A stretch of 64,000 nucleotides of DNA from Cryobacterium sp. Y29 (GCF_002929825.1 NZ_PJJN01000028.1:107987-171986), one strand, 5' to 3'; numbered from the stretch's first letter, positions 44,687 through 54,897 are shown. The notes: generated by a model from the sequence alone, not told the origin. Made by a program: numbers and translations.

Positions 44687-45778
44687 CTAGGCGATGCGAC
44701 TGCCTGCCGGGAGGTGTGTCGCGGGGGTGCGGGTGCGGCGCCAAGCCCAGGCCAGGGCGCCCGCGCCAAGCAATACGTGAATGAAAAGGCCGATGAACCA
44801 GCTGGGCACCGCGCCGTCGTAGGTCTCCTGCGGTGTTGGACCGATGCCGGATTGCTGGTCGGCGTACCCATTGGCGGCCTCGTCGCATCCGTTGTACTCG
44901 GTATACAGCTCTGGCGCGGCCTGCGCGCTCCGCACGCCGACGGCGATCTGACCGAACAGGTCGGTGGGGCGGCCGCCCGCGTCGAAGCTGCCGGGCGCGG
45001 CATCCGCTACCACCACGTACGGGTTCGCCGCGAGGATCCACCAGAAATAGTCGAAGCGCGGCACGGTGTAGGTCGAGGTCTGGGCGGTGGAGCAGACGAT
45101 GTCCGACTGCTTGCCGGTCTGCTGGTCGTAGGTTGACTGCACGACCTGGTAGTTCACGCTCGTCGCCTCCTGCTGCGTGGCGGTGCCGAGCAGGGCGAAC
45201 GCAATGAGCGTGCCGAGGCTGAGGGCGGCGACCATGAGATAGGTCAGCACGATCGAAAACAGCGGCCGGTTCAGGATGCCCGACAACCCCACACCGACCG
45301 CCGCGATCACGCCCAACTCGGCCGCGAGCACCAGCATCGACACGGTGATCGTGCCGAGTGAAACTTCGCCGAGAACGACCGCGAAGATGAGAAACGGCAG
45401 CGCCGCCGCCAGAAAGGCGAGCGCGGTGATCCAGGCGGCCAGAAACTTGCCGAGTACGAGCTGGCCGGTGCTGATGAGCGTGACCTGCGTCGTGGCGAGG
45501 GTACCGATATCCCGGTCACCGTTGATGGCGTTGCCCGACAGCGCCGGCGACACCAATGTTGCCAGCAGCAGTACAAAGAAAATGATGGTCGAGAACACCC
45601 CGCCGCCGCCGGATAGCCAAGCCGAGGTAGCCAGCCAGAGCAGAAACGTGACGATGCCCACGAGCAGCATGAAGACACCGAGCAGCACGTACCAGGAGAC
45701 GCCGCGCACCCGCTGGCGCAGTTCCAGCGTGACGATCAACCAGAGTCCGGTCAGGAACAGGCGGTTACGGTCGCTCAT
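44687..45778 (-). CDS. ABC-2 type transporter permease
   Basis: Membrane subunit of an ABC exporter. Six hydrophobic segments; the family stretch LSGNAINGDRDIGTLATTQVTLISTGQLVLGKFLAAW is typical of ABC-2 permeases. A large extracytoplasmic loop lies between the penultimate and last helices (about residues 205-325) and contains two cysteines. 363 residues. Its start overlaps the ATPase stop by four bases. The substrate is unknown. Confidence 0.87.
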   Translation of the reverse strand: MSDRNRLFLTGLWLIVTLELRQRVRGVSWYVLLGVFMLLVGIVTFLLWLATSAWLSGGGGVFSTIIFFVLLLATLVSPALSGNAINGDRDIGTLATTQVTLISTGQLVLGKFLAAWITALAFLAAALPFLIFAVVLGEVSLGTITVSMLVLAAELGVIAAVGVGLSGILNRPLFSIVLTYLMVAALSLGTLIAFALLGTATQQEATSVNYQVVQSTYDQQTGKQSDIVCSTAQTSTYTVPRFDYFWWILAANPYVVVADAAPGSFDAGGRPTDLFGQIAVGVRSAQAAPELYTEYNGCDEAANGYADQQSGIGPTPQETYDGAVPSWFIGLFIHVLLGAGALAWAWRRTRTPATHLPAGSRIA

Positions 45779-46833
45779 GGCGTGACCTCCGGGTTGACGA
45801 CGACAGAACTATGTCGCGCCGGTCTGTCCCGCGTGAGGTCGAGAAAAGTGTGCTCGAGGTTGCCGACGGCCGGCCCGAAATCGCACACCGGCACCCCGCT
45901 CAGCACCAAATTATGCAGTAGGGCGGCTGCGGAGGCCTCATTTTCAACCTGCACGAGGGTGCCGAGCTGGTCCACACCGAGAACCTGCACGAGGGCGCCG
46001 ACCACGCCGGGGGTAGCCAGCGCGCGTTCCAACGCTGACTCATCGAGGGAGCGGATGCGCCACGCTCTGGCGCTCGCGCCCGCCGCGGCCACCTGTTCCG
46101 GGCTGGCCGTGCGCCCATCGGCGAGGTACACCGCGGCATCCGCCATCTCGTCGAGCTCGGCGAGAACGTGGCTGGACACGAGAATCGCGGCGCCCTCGCC
46201 GGCCAGGCGGCGCAGCAGCTGGCGCAGCGAAGCGCGGGCTGCAGGGTCGAGGCCGGAGGCTGGCTCGTCGAGCAGCAGTACTCCGGGGGAGTGCACGAGC
46301 GCCCGAGCCAGGCTCAGGCGTTGTTTCTGGCCGCGCGACAGTACCCGCGATGGCCGGTCGGCGAAGTCACCGAGGTCGGTCAGCGCGATCAGCGCGTCGG
46401 CGCGCACGGCGGCCTGCTCGCCGGTCATGCGGTACATGCGGCCGGTGGTCTGCAGGGCCACGCGGGCGCTCAGGCTCGGCCAGGAGCCGAGGGTATCGGG
46501 CATCCAGCCCATGACGGCGCGCACCCGCTCCGGTTCGGTGACCGGATCGTGGCCGTTGATGCGAATGCTGCCGGTATCGGGGGTGAGCAGCGTGGCGAGC
46601 ATGAGCAGCAGCGTTGTTTTGCCCGAGCCGTTCGGCCCGATCAGGGCGGTGACCGACCCGGCCGGAACGGTCACTGTGGCATCGAGCAGTGCGGGCACGC
46701 TGCCAAACGATCGACTGACCCCGGTCACCGCGATACCGCTCGGCACGATCCCGCCAGGCCCGCCAGGCCCGTCAGGCCCGCCAGACCCGCCAGGCCCGCC
46801 AGACCCGAAAACTGTCGTCACCGACATCGACAC
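45775..46833 (-). CDS. ABC transporter ATPase with collagen-like Gly/Pro N-terminus
   Basis: Partner ATPase of the ABC-2 permease. Walker A GPNGSGKTT, degenerate signature LSRGQKQRLSLARAL (R for G), Walker B VLLLDEPASGLDP. Ahead of the ABC domain is a Gly/Pro-rich leader of about 28 residues (GGPGGSGGPDGPGGPGG) encoded by a 9-bp tandem repeat. A GTG/ATG downstream of it could also be used: the real domain begins at IAVTGVSRSFG, about residue 33. 352 residues as called. Confidence 0.85.
   Translation of the reverse strand: MSMSVTTVFGSGGPGGSGGPDGPGGPGGIVPSGIAVTGVSRSFGSVPALLDATVTVPAGSVTALIGPNGSGKTTLLLMLATLLTPDTGSIRINGHDPVTEPERVRAVMGWMPDTLGSWPSLSARVALQTTGRMYRMTGEQAAVRADALIALTDLGDFADRPSRVLSRGQKQRLSLARALVHSPGVLLLDEPASGLDPAARASLRQLLRRLAGEGAAILVSSHVLAELDEMADAAVYLADGRTASPEQVAAAGASARAWRIRSLDESALERALATPGVVGALVQVLGVDQLGTLVQVENEASAAALLHNLVLSGVPVCDFGPAVGNLEHTFLDLTRDRPARHSSVVVNPEVTP
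46751..46804 (-). repeat. 9-bp tandem repeat at the start of the ABC ATPase gene (6 units)
   Basis: Six adjacent copies of CCGCCAGGC with single-base variants. In the minus-strand gene they encode Gly-Gly-Pro-type triplets, so unit changes keep frame. Confidence 0.85.
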
Positions 46834-46922
46834 ACCCCCGCTTGTTTCCCCCGAGTCTAGGGTGCACTCCCGTTCGGGGGTGGACGGTGAATCGCGTCGA
46901 CAGCACCTGAGAGACTTACCCC

Positions 46923-48176
46923 ATGGCTATTGCAGTAACCCCGCCGCGCGGCATGCGCGATTTCCTCCCCGCCGACAAGGCCGTGCGCGAGCGTTCTCTC
47001 GGCATCATCCGCGATAGTTTTCGGGCGCATGGCTTCGACGAGATCGAAACCCCGGTCATGGAAGACTCCGACCGATTGCACGCAGGGCTCGGCGGCGACA
47101 ACGAGAAGCTCGCCTTCGCGGTGCTGAAGCGCGGCCTCAGCACAGCGGATGTCGCGGCTGCGGCCGAGCAGGATGACCTGCTGTCCCTGGCTGACCTCGG
47201 ACTGCGCTTTGACCTCACTGTTCCGCTCGCCCGGTTCTACGCCACCCACCGCGCCGCACTGCCCGCCGTGTTCAGGTCGATCCAGATCGCCCCGGTCTGG
47301 CGGGCCGAGCGCCCGCAGAAAGGGCGCTACCGCCAGTTCATGCAGTGCGATATCGACATCATCGGCGAGGCCGGCCCGCTTGCCGAGATCGAACTGATCA
47401 CCGCCACGGCCGCGACGCTCGACCAGCTCGGCCTCGAGGGGTGCTCCATTCGCATCAACGACCGGCGCATCCTCAGCGCCCTGCTCGCCTCTTGGAATGT
47501 CGGTGCGGAGCTGACCGAACGGGCCTTGATCGTGATCGACAAGCTCGACAAGATCGGCGTCGACGGCGTCGCCGCAGAACTGGGCACCCTCGGCATCGAC
47601 GCCCCCGACCTGGCCACGCTGCTCACCGAACTCGGATCCGGTGGCTGGTCCCTCGGCGACAGCACCCCGAAGTGGCTCGATACTGCGGCGTTCGCTGACC
47701 TCACGAACCTGCGCGCAGCCCTGCCCGGCGTCGACCTGGTCTTCGACCCGACACTGGTGCGTGGCATGGGATATTACACCGGCACCATCTTCGAGATTTC
47801 CCACCCCGACCTGGCTTATTCCCTCGGTGGCGGCGGCCGCTACGACGGCATGATCGGCCGATTCCTCGGCACCGACGTACCCGCCTGCGGATTCTCGATC
47901 GGTTTTGAACGCATTGTCGACCTGCTGCAAGCGGATGCCGCATCCGCTCAGCACGCTGTCGTACTCGTTTACGAGAAAGACGCCGATTCGGCCCGTCTGG
48001 TCGCCCTCAAGCGTGACCTCGTCGCCGGGGGATTGCGGGTGCGCCTGGAACGCCGCACCAAGAACCTCAAGGCCCTGCTCGACCGGGCCGGAGAAGCCGG
48101 TTACGGACGCTTCGCGTTCGTGACCGCTGACACGCAGGCCGCTGTCGACCTCGACTTCAAGCCGCTCGGCGCCTGA
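46923..48176 (+). CDS. hisS: Histidyl-tRNA synthetase
   Basis: Class II synthetase. PPRGMRDFLP at the N-terminus, motif 2 VWRAERPQKGRYRQFMQCD, and the histidine-A motif GMGYYTGTIFEI followed by SLGGGGRYDGMIG. 417 residues. The stop lies inside a short 7-bp repeat (GCCTGAC three times). Confidence 0.96.
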   Translation: MAIAVTPPRGMRDFLPADKAVRERSLGIIRDSFRAHGFDEIETPVMEDSDRLHAGLGGDNEKLAFAVLKRGLSTADVAAAAEQDDLLSLADLGLRFDLTVPLARFYATHRAALPAVFRSIQIAPVWRAERPQKGRYRQFMQCDIDIIGEAGPLAEIELITATAATLDQLGLEGCSIRINDRRILSALLASWNVGAELTERALIVIDKLDKIGVDGVAAELGTLGIDAPDLATLLTELGSGGWSLGDSTPKWLDTAAFADLTNLRAALPGVDLVFDPTLVRGMGYYTGTIFEISHPDLAYSLGGGGRYDGMIGRFLGTDVPACGFSIGFERIVDLLQADAASAQHAVVLVYEKDADSARLVALKRDLVAGGLRVRLERRTKNLKALLDRAGEAGYGRFAFVTADTQAAVDLDFKPLGA

Positions 48177-48226
48177 CGCCTGACGCCTGACGCCGCTTCA
48201 GCGGATCGGCGGACGCGTTTGGTTAG

Positions 48227-49606
<1,380 letters not shown>

Positions 49607-49626
49607 CAGCGCTCGACTTCGCCTCG

Positions 49627-49664
49627 GGGCCCCCGACTAACGTTCTTCGGCTAATCGGGGGCCC
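49627..49664 (+). terminator. Terminator after eno
   Basis: A perfect 10-bp stem GGGCCCCCGA (49627-49636) with TCGGGGGCCC (49655-49664); the inner bases also pair partly around CTTCGG. Confidence 0.8.
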
Positions 49665-49722
49665 ACAGCCACACTTGCTACCGTTTTCACCAGCACGTTC
49701 ATCGCCCGCGTAAGGAGTTGTC

Positions 49723-50241
49723 ATGGATCAGAAACGACCGGTTCTACGGCAACCCACTGTTTCAGAGGCCGAAACCCCCGCCGGTGGCTGGCTGCGCAGC
49801 ATCCGCTTCTCCGGATTTTCGCTCGTGATGATGGTCGTGCTGATCCTCGCCGTTGTGGTGCTTGCGCCGAGCCTGCGCACCTACGCCGAGCAGCGGCAGC
49901 AGATCAGCCAGCTCAGTACCGCTGTCGCCGACCAGAAAGCTGAGGTCGATCAGCTCACGAGCCAGCGAGAGCGCTGGAACGACCGCACCTACGTCACGAC
50001 GCAGGCACGCGAACGGTTGTCGTACGTGCTGCCCGGCGACATCAGTTTTCTCGTCATCAACGACCTGCCGGTTGTCGCTCCGCTCGAAGCGGATACGAGT
50101 CCGGTCAGCACCAATATTCAAAGCACCACAATTGATTGGCTGGGTTCCTTGTTCGCCTCCACCATGACTGCCGGCCTCGCTCCGCAAGCCGCAGCACCAG
50201 CGCCACCAGCGACGGACGCCCCGGAACCGGTGGCTCCGTGA
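49723..50241 (+). CDS. Septum formation initiator (FtsB/DivIC family)
   Basis: Single-pass division protein: cytoplasmic N-terminus, one membrane helix (about 30-50), then a coiled-coil (TYAEQRQQISQLSTAVADQK) and the conserved WNDRTYVTTQARERLSYVLPGD segment. 172 residues with an Ala/Pro tail. It should join the FtsQ/FtsL complex in the septum. AGGAG precedes the ATG. The GTG of the DUF501 gene overlaps the stop. Confidence 0.9.
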   Translation: MDQKRPVLRQPTVSEAETPAGGWLRSIRFSGFSLVMMVVLILAVVVLAPSLRTYAEQRQQISQLSTAVADQKAEVDQLTSQRERWNDRTYVTTQARERLSYVLPGDISFLVINDLPVVAPLEADTSPVSTNIQSTTIDWLGSLFASTMTAGLAPQAAAPAPPATDAPEPVAP

Positions 50242-50780
50242 CCCGGCCGCCGTTCGATCCGTTCTCTCCAGCCGACATCGATCTCGTTTCGGCCCAGCTC
50301 GGTCGCCCTGCCCGCAACGTCGTCGGCATCGCTGCTCGCTGCGTCTGCGGCGCGCCGACCGTGGTCGCCACCGCTCCCCGGCTGGCTGACGGTACTCCGT
50401 TTCCTACCCTGTACTACCTGTGCCACCCGGCCGCGACGGCAGCGATCTCCTCGCTCGAGGCAACCCAGGTCATGAACGAATACAACGACCTGCTCGCCGA
50501 CGATGACGAGGTGCGCGCCGCGTACCAAGCCGCTCACGAGAGTTTTCTATTCGACCGCGAGCAGCTCGGCACCGTGCCGGAGATCGCCGGGATCTCCTCC
50601 GGTGGTATGCCGAGCCGGGTCAAATGCCTGCACGCCCTCGCCGCGCACTCCCTGGCCGCCGGACCCGGCGTAAATCCGATCGGTGACCTCGCGCTGGCGC
50701 GTGCGGCCTGGTCGCCGACGATCTGCGTCTGCCTGGACTACTCCGCCGTAGCCGCGACCGGCGGGACGGTTCCGGAGTGA
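50238..50780 (+). CDS. DUF501 family protein
   Basis: A conserved actinobacterial protein of unknown function, found between enolase/FtsB and a phosphatase or protease. Starts GTG 50238 (TRPPFDPFSPADIDLVSAQLGRP) overlapping the previous stop; 180 residues. Conserved CVCGAPTVVAT, TLYYLCHP, GMPSRVKCLHALAAHSLA and NPIGDLAL. The paired cysteine and histidine motifs suggest metal binding (inference). Confidence 0.88.
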   Translation: MTRPPFDPFSPADIDLVSAQLGRPARNVVGIAARCVCGAPTVVATAPRLADGTPFPTLYYLCHPAATAAISSLEATQVMNEYNDLLADDDEVRAAYQAAHESFLFDREQLGTVPEIAGISSGGMPSRVKCLHALAAHSLAAGPGVNPIGDLALARAAWSPTICVCLDYSAVAATGGTVPE

Positions 50781-52195
50781 CTCCAACTGCGCGTCGAGTC
50801 AGTGTGCGTCGGGTCAATGGGCGTCGGGTCAATGGGCGTCGGGCCGATGGGCGTCGGGTCAGTGGGTGTCGGGCCGGCGGGCGCCGGGCGAATGGACGTC
50901 GGGTCAGCGCGGGCGTGGCGGTCGCCCTCACGGCAGCGCTCTTCGGCGGCACTGTCGCGGGTTCCGTCGTGCTCGACGCACCCGCCGCCCATGCCGACCA
51001 GATTCGTGACCTGCAGTACTGGCTGAACGATTACGGGTTCACCGAAGCCTGGAATACCACGCGGGGCGCGGGCGTCACCGTGGCCGTAATCGACTCCGGG
51101 GTCAACGGCAGCGTCCCCGAGTTGAACGGCGTTGTGACCGGGGGAACGGATGTCTCCGGTCTCGGCTCCGCAAACGGTCAAACCCCGGTCGCCGGTGACG
51201 ACGATGACGGCGAGCACGGCACCCTGGTGGCCTCGCTGCTGGCCGGTCGCGGCACCGGTGACGGCACGGGCCTTATCGGAGTGGCGCCGGAAGCATCCGT
51301 TCTGGCGGTGTCGGTGGGGTTCGGCAGTACTCGTTCCGCAGTGAGCAACGATGACCAGATCGCGCAGGGCATCCGCTGGGCTGTGGACAACGGCGCCGAC
51401 GTCATCAACATGTCGCTCACCCGGAACACGCTGTATTGGCCGGAGAGCTGGGATGAGGCCTTTCTTTACGCCTTTGACAACGATGTCGTCGTGGTGGCAG
51501 CGGCTGGAAACCGGGGGAGCGGCACCACCGAGGTCGGTGCTCCCGCGACGATCCCCGGCGTTCTGACCGTGGCGGGTGTCGACCGCAACAAAACGGCGAG
51601 CTTCGATGCGTCCTCGCAGGGCATCACGATCGCTATCGCCGCTCCGAGTGAAAAACTCGTCGGCGTCATGCCCGATTCCAGTTACGTTCAGTGGGACGGA
51701 ACCAGCGCGGCCGCGCCGATCGTTTCCGGGCTCGTCGCCCTCGTGCGAGCGGCTTATCCAAATCTCGATGCGGCGGGCGTCATGAACCGTGTCATCGCGA
51801 CCGCAAACGCCAACGGGCAGTCCGTTCCGAGCCCGATCTACGGCAATGGCCTGATCGACGCTGCCGCCGCGGTGACCCGGTATGTCGCTCCGGCGACCGG
51901 GGCCACCCCGAGCGCACTGCTGACCGAATGGATCACACTGCATCGTCGTGCCGAAATCGAGGTGGTTCCCACCGAAGTTCCGGTCGCTGAGGCTCCGGCA
52001 GCGGCGGACGAGGACCCGGCTCTGCCCGTCCAAAATGTGCTCACGGCCTGGCTGCCGAGCCAACTGACATTGACCTATATCAGTCTGCCGCTCGCTGTAC
52101 TCGTGGTGTTTGGTATCCTAGTAACGCTGTTAGGCATTGGGGCCACTCGGCACATCAAGCGAATTCGGCGCAACCCCAAAGATTTCGCACAATAA
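50777..52195 (+). CDS. Membrane-anchored subtilisin-like serine protease (S8, mycosin-like)
   Basis: Exported protease. Asp in VAVIDSGVNG, His in GEHGTLVASLLAG, oxyanion Asn in VVAAAGNRGSG and Ser in GTSAAAPIVSGL complete the catalytic set. A signal peptide (VAVALTAALFGG ... AHA) follows an arginine-rich leader of about 44 residues built from a 15-bp tandem repeat. Near the C-terminus a transmembrane helix (LPLAVLVVFGILVTLLGIG) and a basic tail anchor it, as in mycosins; no ESX genes are nearby. 472 residues from GTG 50777; starts after the repeat are possible. Confidence 0.9.
   Translation: MTPTARRVSVRRVNGRRVNGRRADGRRVSGCRAGGRRANGRRVSAGVAVALTAALFGGTVAGSVVLDAPAAHADQIRDLQYWLNDYGFTEAWNTTRGAGVTVAVIDSGVNGSVPELNGVVTGGTDVSGLGSANGQTPVAGDDDDGEHGTLVASLLAGRGTGDGTGLIGVAPEASVLAVSVGFGSTRSAVSNDDQIAQGIRWAVDNGADVINMSLTRNTLYWPESWDEAFLYAFDNDVVVVAAAGNRGSGTTEVGAPATIPGVLTVAGVDRNKTASFDASSQGITIAIAAPSEKLVGVMPDSSYVQWDGTSAAAPIVSGLVALVRAAYPNLDAAGVMNRVIATANANGQSVPSPIYGNGLIDAAAAVTRYVAPATGATPSALLTEWITLHRRAEIEVVPTEVPVAEAPAAADEDPALPVQNVLTAWLPSQLTLTYISLPLAVLVVFGILVTLLGIGATRHIKRIRRNPKDFAQ
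50792..50911 (+). repeat. In-frame 15-bp minisatellite in the subtilase gene (8 units)
   Basis: Eight degenerate units of consensus CGTCGGGTCAATGGG from 50792 to 50911. Each encodes R-R-V-N-G or a variant, giving a basic leader before the signal peptide. The middle units are nearly identical, the outer ones diverged. Confidence 0.9.
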
Positions 52196-52220
52196 TAATC
52201 ATGTAGGAGGCTTTCTCATC

Positions 52221-53705
52221 GTGCCCAAAATTCTCATTGTTGGTGGCGGCTACGCCGGTTTTTACACGGCGTGGAAGCTCGAGAAATGGCTACGATCCGG
52301 CGAAGCCGAGGTCACCATTGTTGACCCGCTGCCGTACATGACGTACCAGCCCTTCCTTCCGGAGGTCGCTGCCGGCTCCATCGAGCCCCGCCACGCGGTC
52401 GTGTCTCACCGTCGTCACCTCAAAAAGACCAACGTCGTCTCTGCCAAGGTTTCTTACGTCAACCACGCGGAGAAAACCGCCACGATCACGCCGCCAATCG
52501 GCGAGCCGTACGAATTTGCGTATGACATCGTTGTGGTCACCGCCGGCGCGGTGTCGCGTACCTTCCCCATTCCCGGCATCGCCGACCAGGCCATCGGCCT
52601 CAAGACCATCGAAGAGGCCGTCGCCATTCGCGACCGTGTGCTGACCAACTTCGACCGCGCTGCCGCTCTGCCAGCCGGCCCCGAGCGTGAACGCCTATTG
52701 ACGTTCGTCGTTGTCGGTGGCGGTTTCGCCGGGATCGAGGTGTTTGCCGAGCTGCGTTCCTTCGCCACCTCGCTGCTCACCTTGTACCCGGAGATCAGCT
52801 TCGAAGAGACCAACTTTCACCTCATCGAAGCCATGGCCCGCATCATGCCCGAAGTTTCGCTCAAGACGAGCCTGTGGGTCATCGACAACCTGGCCGGCCG
52901 CGGCGCGAAGATTCACCTCGACACCCAGCTGACCAGCGCGGTCGACGGCAAGATCGAACTCTCGACCGGAGAGACCTTCGAGACCGACCTCGTCGTCTGG
53001 ACTGCCGGCGTCATGGCCAACCCCACGATCGTGCGTCACACCGACCTGCCCATCGAGGAGCGCGGTCGCCTGCGGGTTCGCGCCGACCTGCGCGTCGGAA
53101 CCGAAGACGACATCATCGCTGACGCCTGGGGCGCCGGTGACGTGAGCTGCGTTCCTGACCTGAGTGGTGGCGGTGTGGGTGGCAACTGCGTACCCAACGC
53201 CCAGCACGCTGTGCGCCAGGGCAAGCTGCTCGCCAAGAACCTGGTTGCTGTGTTGCGCGGCGAAGAGCCCGTGCAGTACCTGCACAAAAACCTGGGTGCC
53301 GTCGCCGGTCTCGGCGTCGGTGTCGGTGTGTTCCAGAGTGGCAACCTCGGCATCACCGGCCTGCCAGCCTGGTTCGCCCACCGCGGCTACCACGGCCTGG
53401 CCATGCCGAGCTGGGAGCGCAAGCTGCGCGTCGTCTGGGGCTGGAGCAACAACGTGTTCCTCGGTCGCGATGTCGTCTCGCTTCGCGCCACTGAGAACCC
53501 GCGCGCTGTATTCGAAGAGTTCGCTTCGCGTCCGAAGCCGCCGGCAACGGCCGAAGCGTCCGCCGCCAAGGCGCCGACGGCTCCGCGCGCGCCCCGCGCG
53601 CCGCGCAAGCCCCCGGTGAAGGCTGCTGCAGCAGATGCTGCTGCTCCCGCGAAGCAAGCAACCGTCGGGCAGAAGGCGGCCGCTCGGGCATCCGCTTCGA
53701 AGTAG
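52221..53705 (+). CDS. ndh: Type II NADH:quinone oxidoreductase (NDH-2)
   Basis: Non-proton-pumping NADH dehydrogenase at the inner membrane face. FAD-binding ILIVGGGYAGFYTAWKLEK, NADH-binding FVVVGGGFAGIEVFAEL, and WTAGVMANP. 494 residues from GTG 52221 (GGAGG ten bases before). The last 60 residues are Ala/Pro/Lys-rich (PRAPRAPRKPPVKAAAADAA), like a histone H1-type tail, beyond the conserved enzyme. Confidence 0.92.
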   Translation: MPKILIVGGGYAGFYTAWKLEKWLRSGEAEVTIVDPLPYMTYQPFLPEVAAGSIEPRHAVVSHRRHLKKTNVVSAKVSYVNHAEKTATITPPIGEPYEFAYDIVVVTAGAVSRTFPIPGIADQAIGLKTIEEAVAIRDRVLTNFDRAAALPAGPERERLLTFVVVGGGFAGIEVFAELRSFATSLLTLYPEISFEETNFHLIEAMARIMPEVSLKTSLWVIDNLAGRGAKIHLDTQLTSAVDGKIELSTGETFETDLVVWTAGVMANPTIVRHTDLPIEERGRLRVRADLRVGTEDDIIADAWGAGDVSCVPDLSGGGVGGNCVPNAQHAVRQGKLLAKNLVAVLRGEEPVQYLHKNLGAVAGLGVGVGVFQSGNLGITGLPAWFAHRGYHGLAMPSWERKLRVVWGWSNNVFLGRDVVSLRATENPRAVFEEFASRPKPPATAEASAAKAPTAPRAPRAPRKPPVKAAAADAAAPAKQATVGQKAAARASASK

Positions 53706-53779
53706 GTTTTGCGCTGGGTACAGTCGGGCGAGATCATCGCCCGACAATACCCGCGCTGTAGCCGCCCGACAGCGGGCAT

Positions 53780-53856
53780 GCCCCCATAGCCCAATTGGCA
53801 GAGGCAGACGACTTAAAATCGTCACAGTCTGGGTTCAAGTCCCAGTGGGGGCACCA
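53780..53856 (+). tRNA. tRNA-Leu (anticodon TAA) with short variable loop
   Basis: Acceptor GCCCCCA/TGGGGGC, discriminator A and encoded CCA. Anticodon stem GACGA/TCGTC with loop CTTAAAA gives anticodon TAA. The T-arm is CTGGG-TTCAAGT-CCCAG. The D-arm has the leucine-type three-pair stem and loop (AATTGGCAGA), but the variable region is only five bases (ACAGT) instead of a long arm. Its 3' end is duplicated at 56146-56190. Confidence 0.93.
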
Positions 53857-53875
53857 CGAATATATCTACGCTGAT
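53830..53875 (+). repeat. Putative attL (tRNA-Leu 3' end plus flank)
   Basis: From the T-stem through CCA and 19 bases beyond, this segment recurs at 56146-56190 with about 90% identity (one gap, few substitutions). Position and orientation are those of an integration site in a tRNA gene. Confidence 0.75.
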
Positions 53876-54343
53876 CTGGATTTTAACTCGACAACCGGTG
53901 CCTCAGGTAACCTGTTGCCACAATTGAAATCATTCGGGCACGATCCAGGGGCACTGCACCGCTGTCGAGGCGGTATCTGGATCGGTCCCGCCGTCGCTGG
54001 CGACCACGCCGTCCAGCTCGAGGCGGCACGGGCCGCCCAACTCGAGGTTGCCGGAGCCTGGGACAGTTCTGCACAAGCCCTCGCGTGAGCACGTGGGCAG
54101 GCAGCAGCGCTATGCGCATCTCAAGTGCAATTTTCTGCCCCTGTTAACTCCCCGATTCACCGGGCATTTTCTCGGGTGAGGCATCTGGGAATGGGACGGC
54201 CTCGAGACTCTGCGAATCATCGTTGGCGTTCCGTGCGTGTTTGGGTCTCCCGGTGACCGTCTGGCTTACGGGACCTCGAGGCTGAACTTTTCGCAATGGT
54301 GAGCGCGCGCTTTAGCAAGAATCCCGGTCAGTAGGATTTATCC
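53876..54343. other. Non-coding stretch inside the island
   Basis: 468 bases between the tRNA flank and the immunity gene. Only short, non-homologous frames; no hairpin or repeat of note. A Shine-Dalgarno-like AGGA lies just before the next gene. Confidence 0.6.
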
Positions 54344-54814
54344 ATGCAGTTGAACGGGTACGAATCGTCGGTAACGTTGGAGCCTGATCGATATGAGTTC
54401 GCGAACCCTGCGGGTGATGAGTGGGATGACAATTGGCTGGTCATCAAGGGGGACATGTCGACGCCTGACGCGGCATGGCAATTCACCGTCCCGTGTTTGA
54501 CGACGTTTGAAGCGAAGCGCATTTCGGCGTGGCTGCGCAGCGTGGCCAACGGTGAGATCCCCGTAAGCGTCAGTGGAGACGCCGGGGTTGTGCCATCGCT
54601 CGAATTCACCGAACCAAATCTTGCGTTTAGTGTTGGCAGCTATCAGGGCGGGTTGATGTCGGTCAGGGTTCACTTTGCGCGTGAAAGCATGCCTGTTGGC
54701 CAGAGCAGCGATGAGCGTGAACAGTTTTTAGTGGAAATCGCAGTGACGGCTGCAGATCTCGACTCGTCGGCCAATCAGTGGGATAAGGCGCTCTCAGCCT
54801 TCCCGGATCGCTAA
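54344..54814 (+). CDS. WapI-family-like immunity protein (orphan)
   Basis: 156 residues. The pattern DDNWLVIKGDMSTPDAAWQF ... PCLTTFEAKRISAWL ... LEFTEPNLAFSV ... LMSVRVHF is that of the WapI-type immunity family, which neutralises contact-dependent toxins. No toxin gene is next to it, so it may be an orphan kept for protection. Recognition is by pattern, without a search. Codon use is less GC-biased than in the core genes. Confidence 0.65.
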   Translation: MQLNGYESSVTLEPDRYEFANPAGDEWDDNWLVIKGDMSTPDAAWQFTVPCLTTFEAKRISAWLRSVANGEIPVSVSGDAGVVPSLEFTEPNLAFSVGSYQGGLMSVRVHFARESMPVGQSSDEREQFLVEIAVTAADLDSSANQWDKALSAFPDR

Positions 54815-54897
54815 GCGTTGGCGGATTCAATCGGTCGTCGCAACACTGGTGTGATTTGATGTGAATCACGCGTTGTCTTGAAGTGAATAGCTCGGGC

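Noticed and set aside
48171..48194. GCCTGAC triple repeat at the hisS stop
   Set aside because: Only three short units; no sign of a function.
50792..50911. CRISPR array
   Set aside because: The repeats are contiguous 15-mers without spacers and lie in a coding frame; the same goes for the other tandem repeats.
53795..54088. 97-codon open frame starting inside tRNA-Leu
   Set aside because: Starts within the tRNA, lacks a ribosome-binding site and recognisable sequence.
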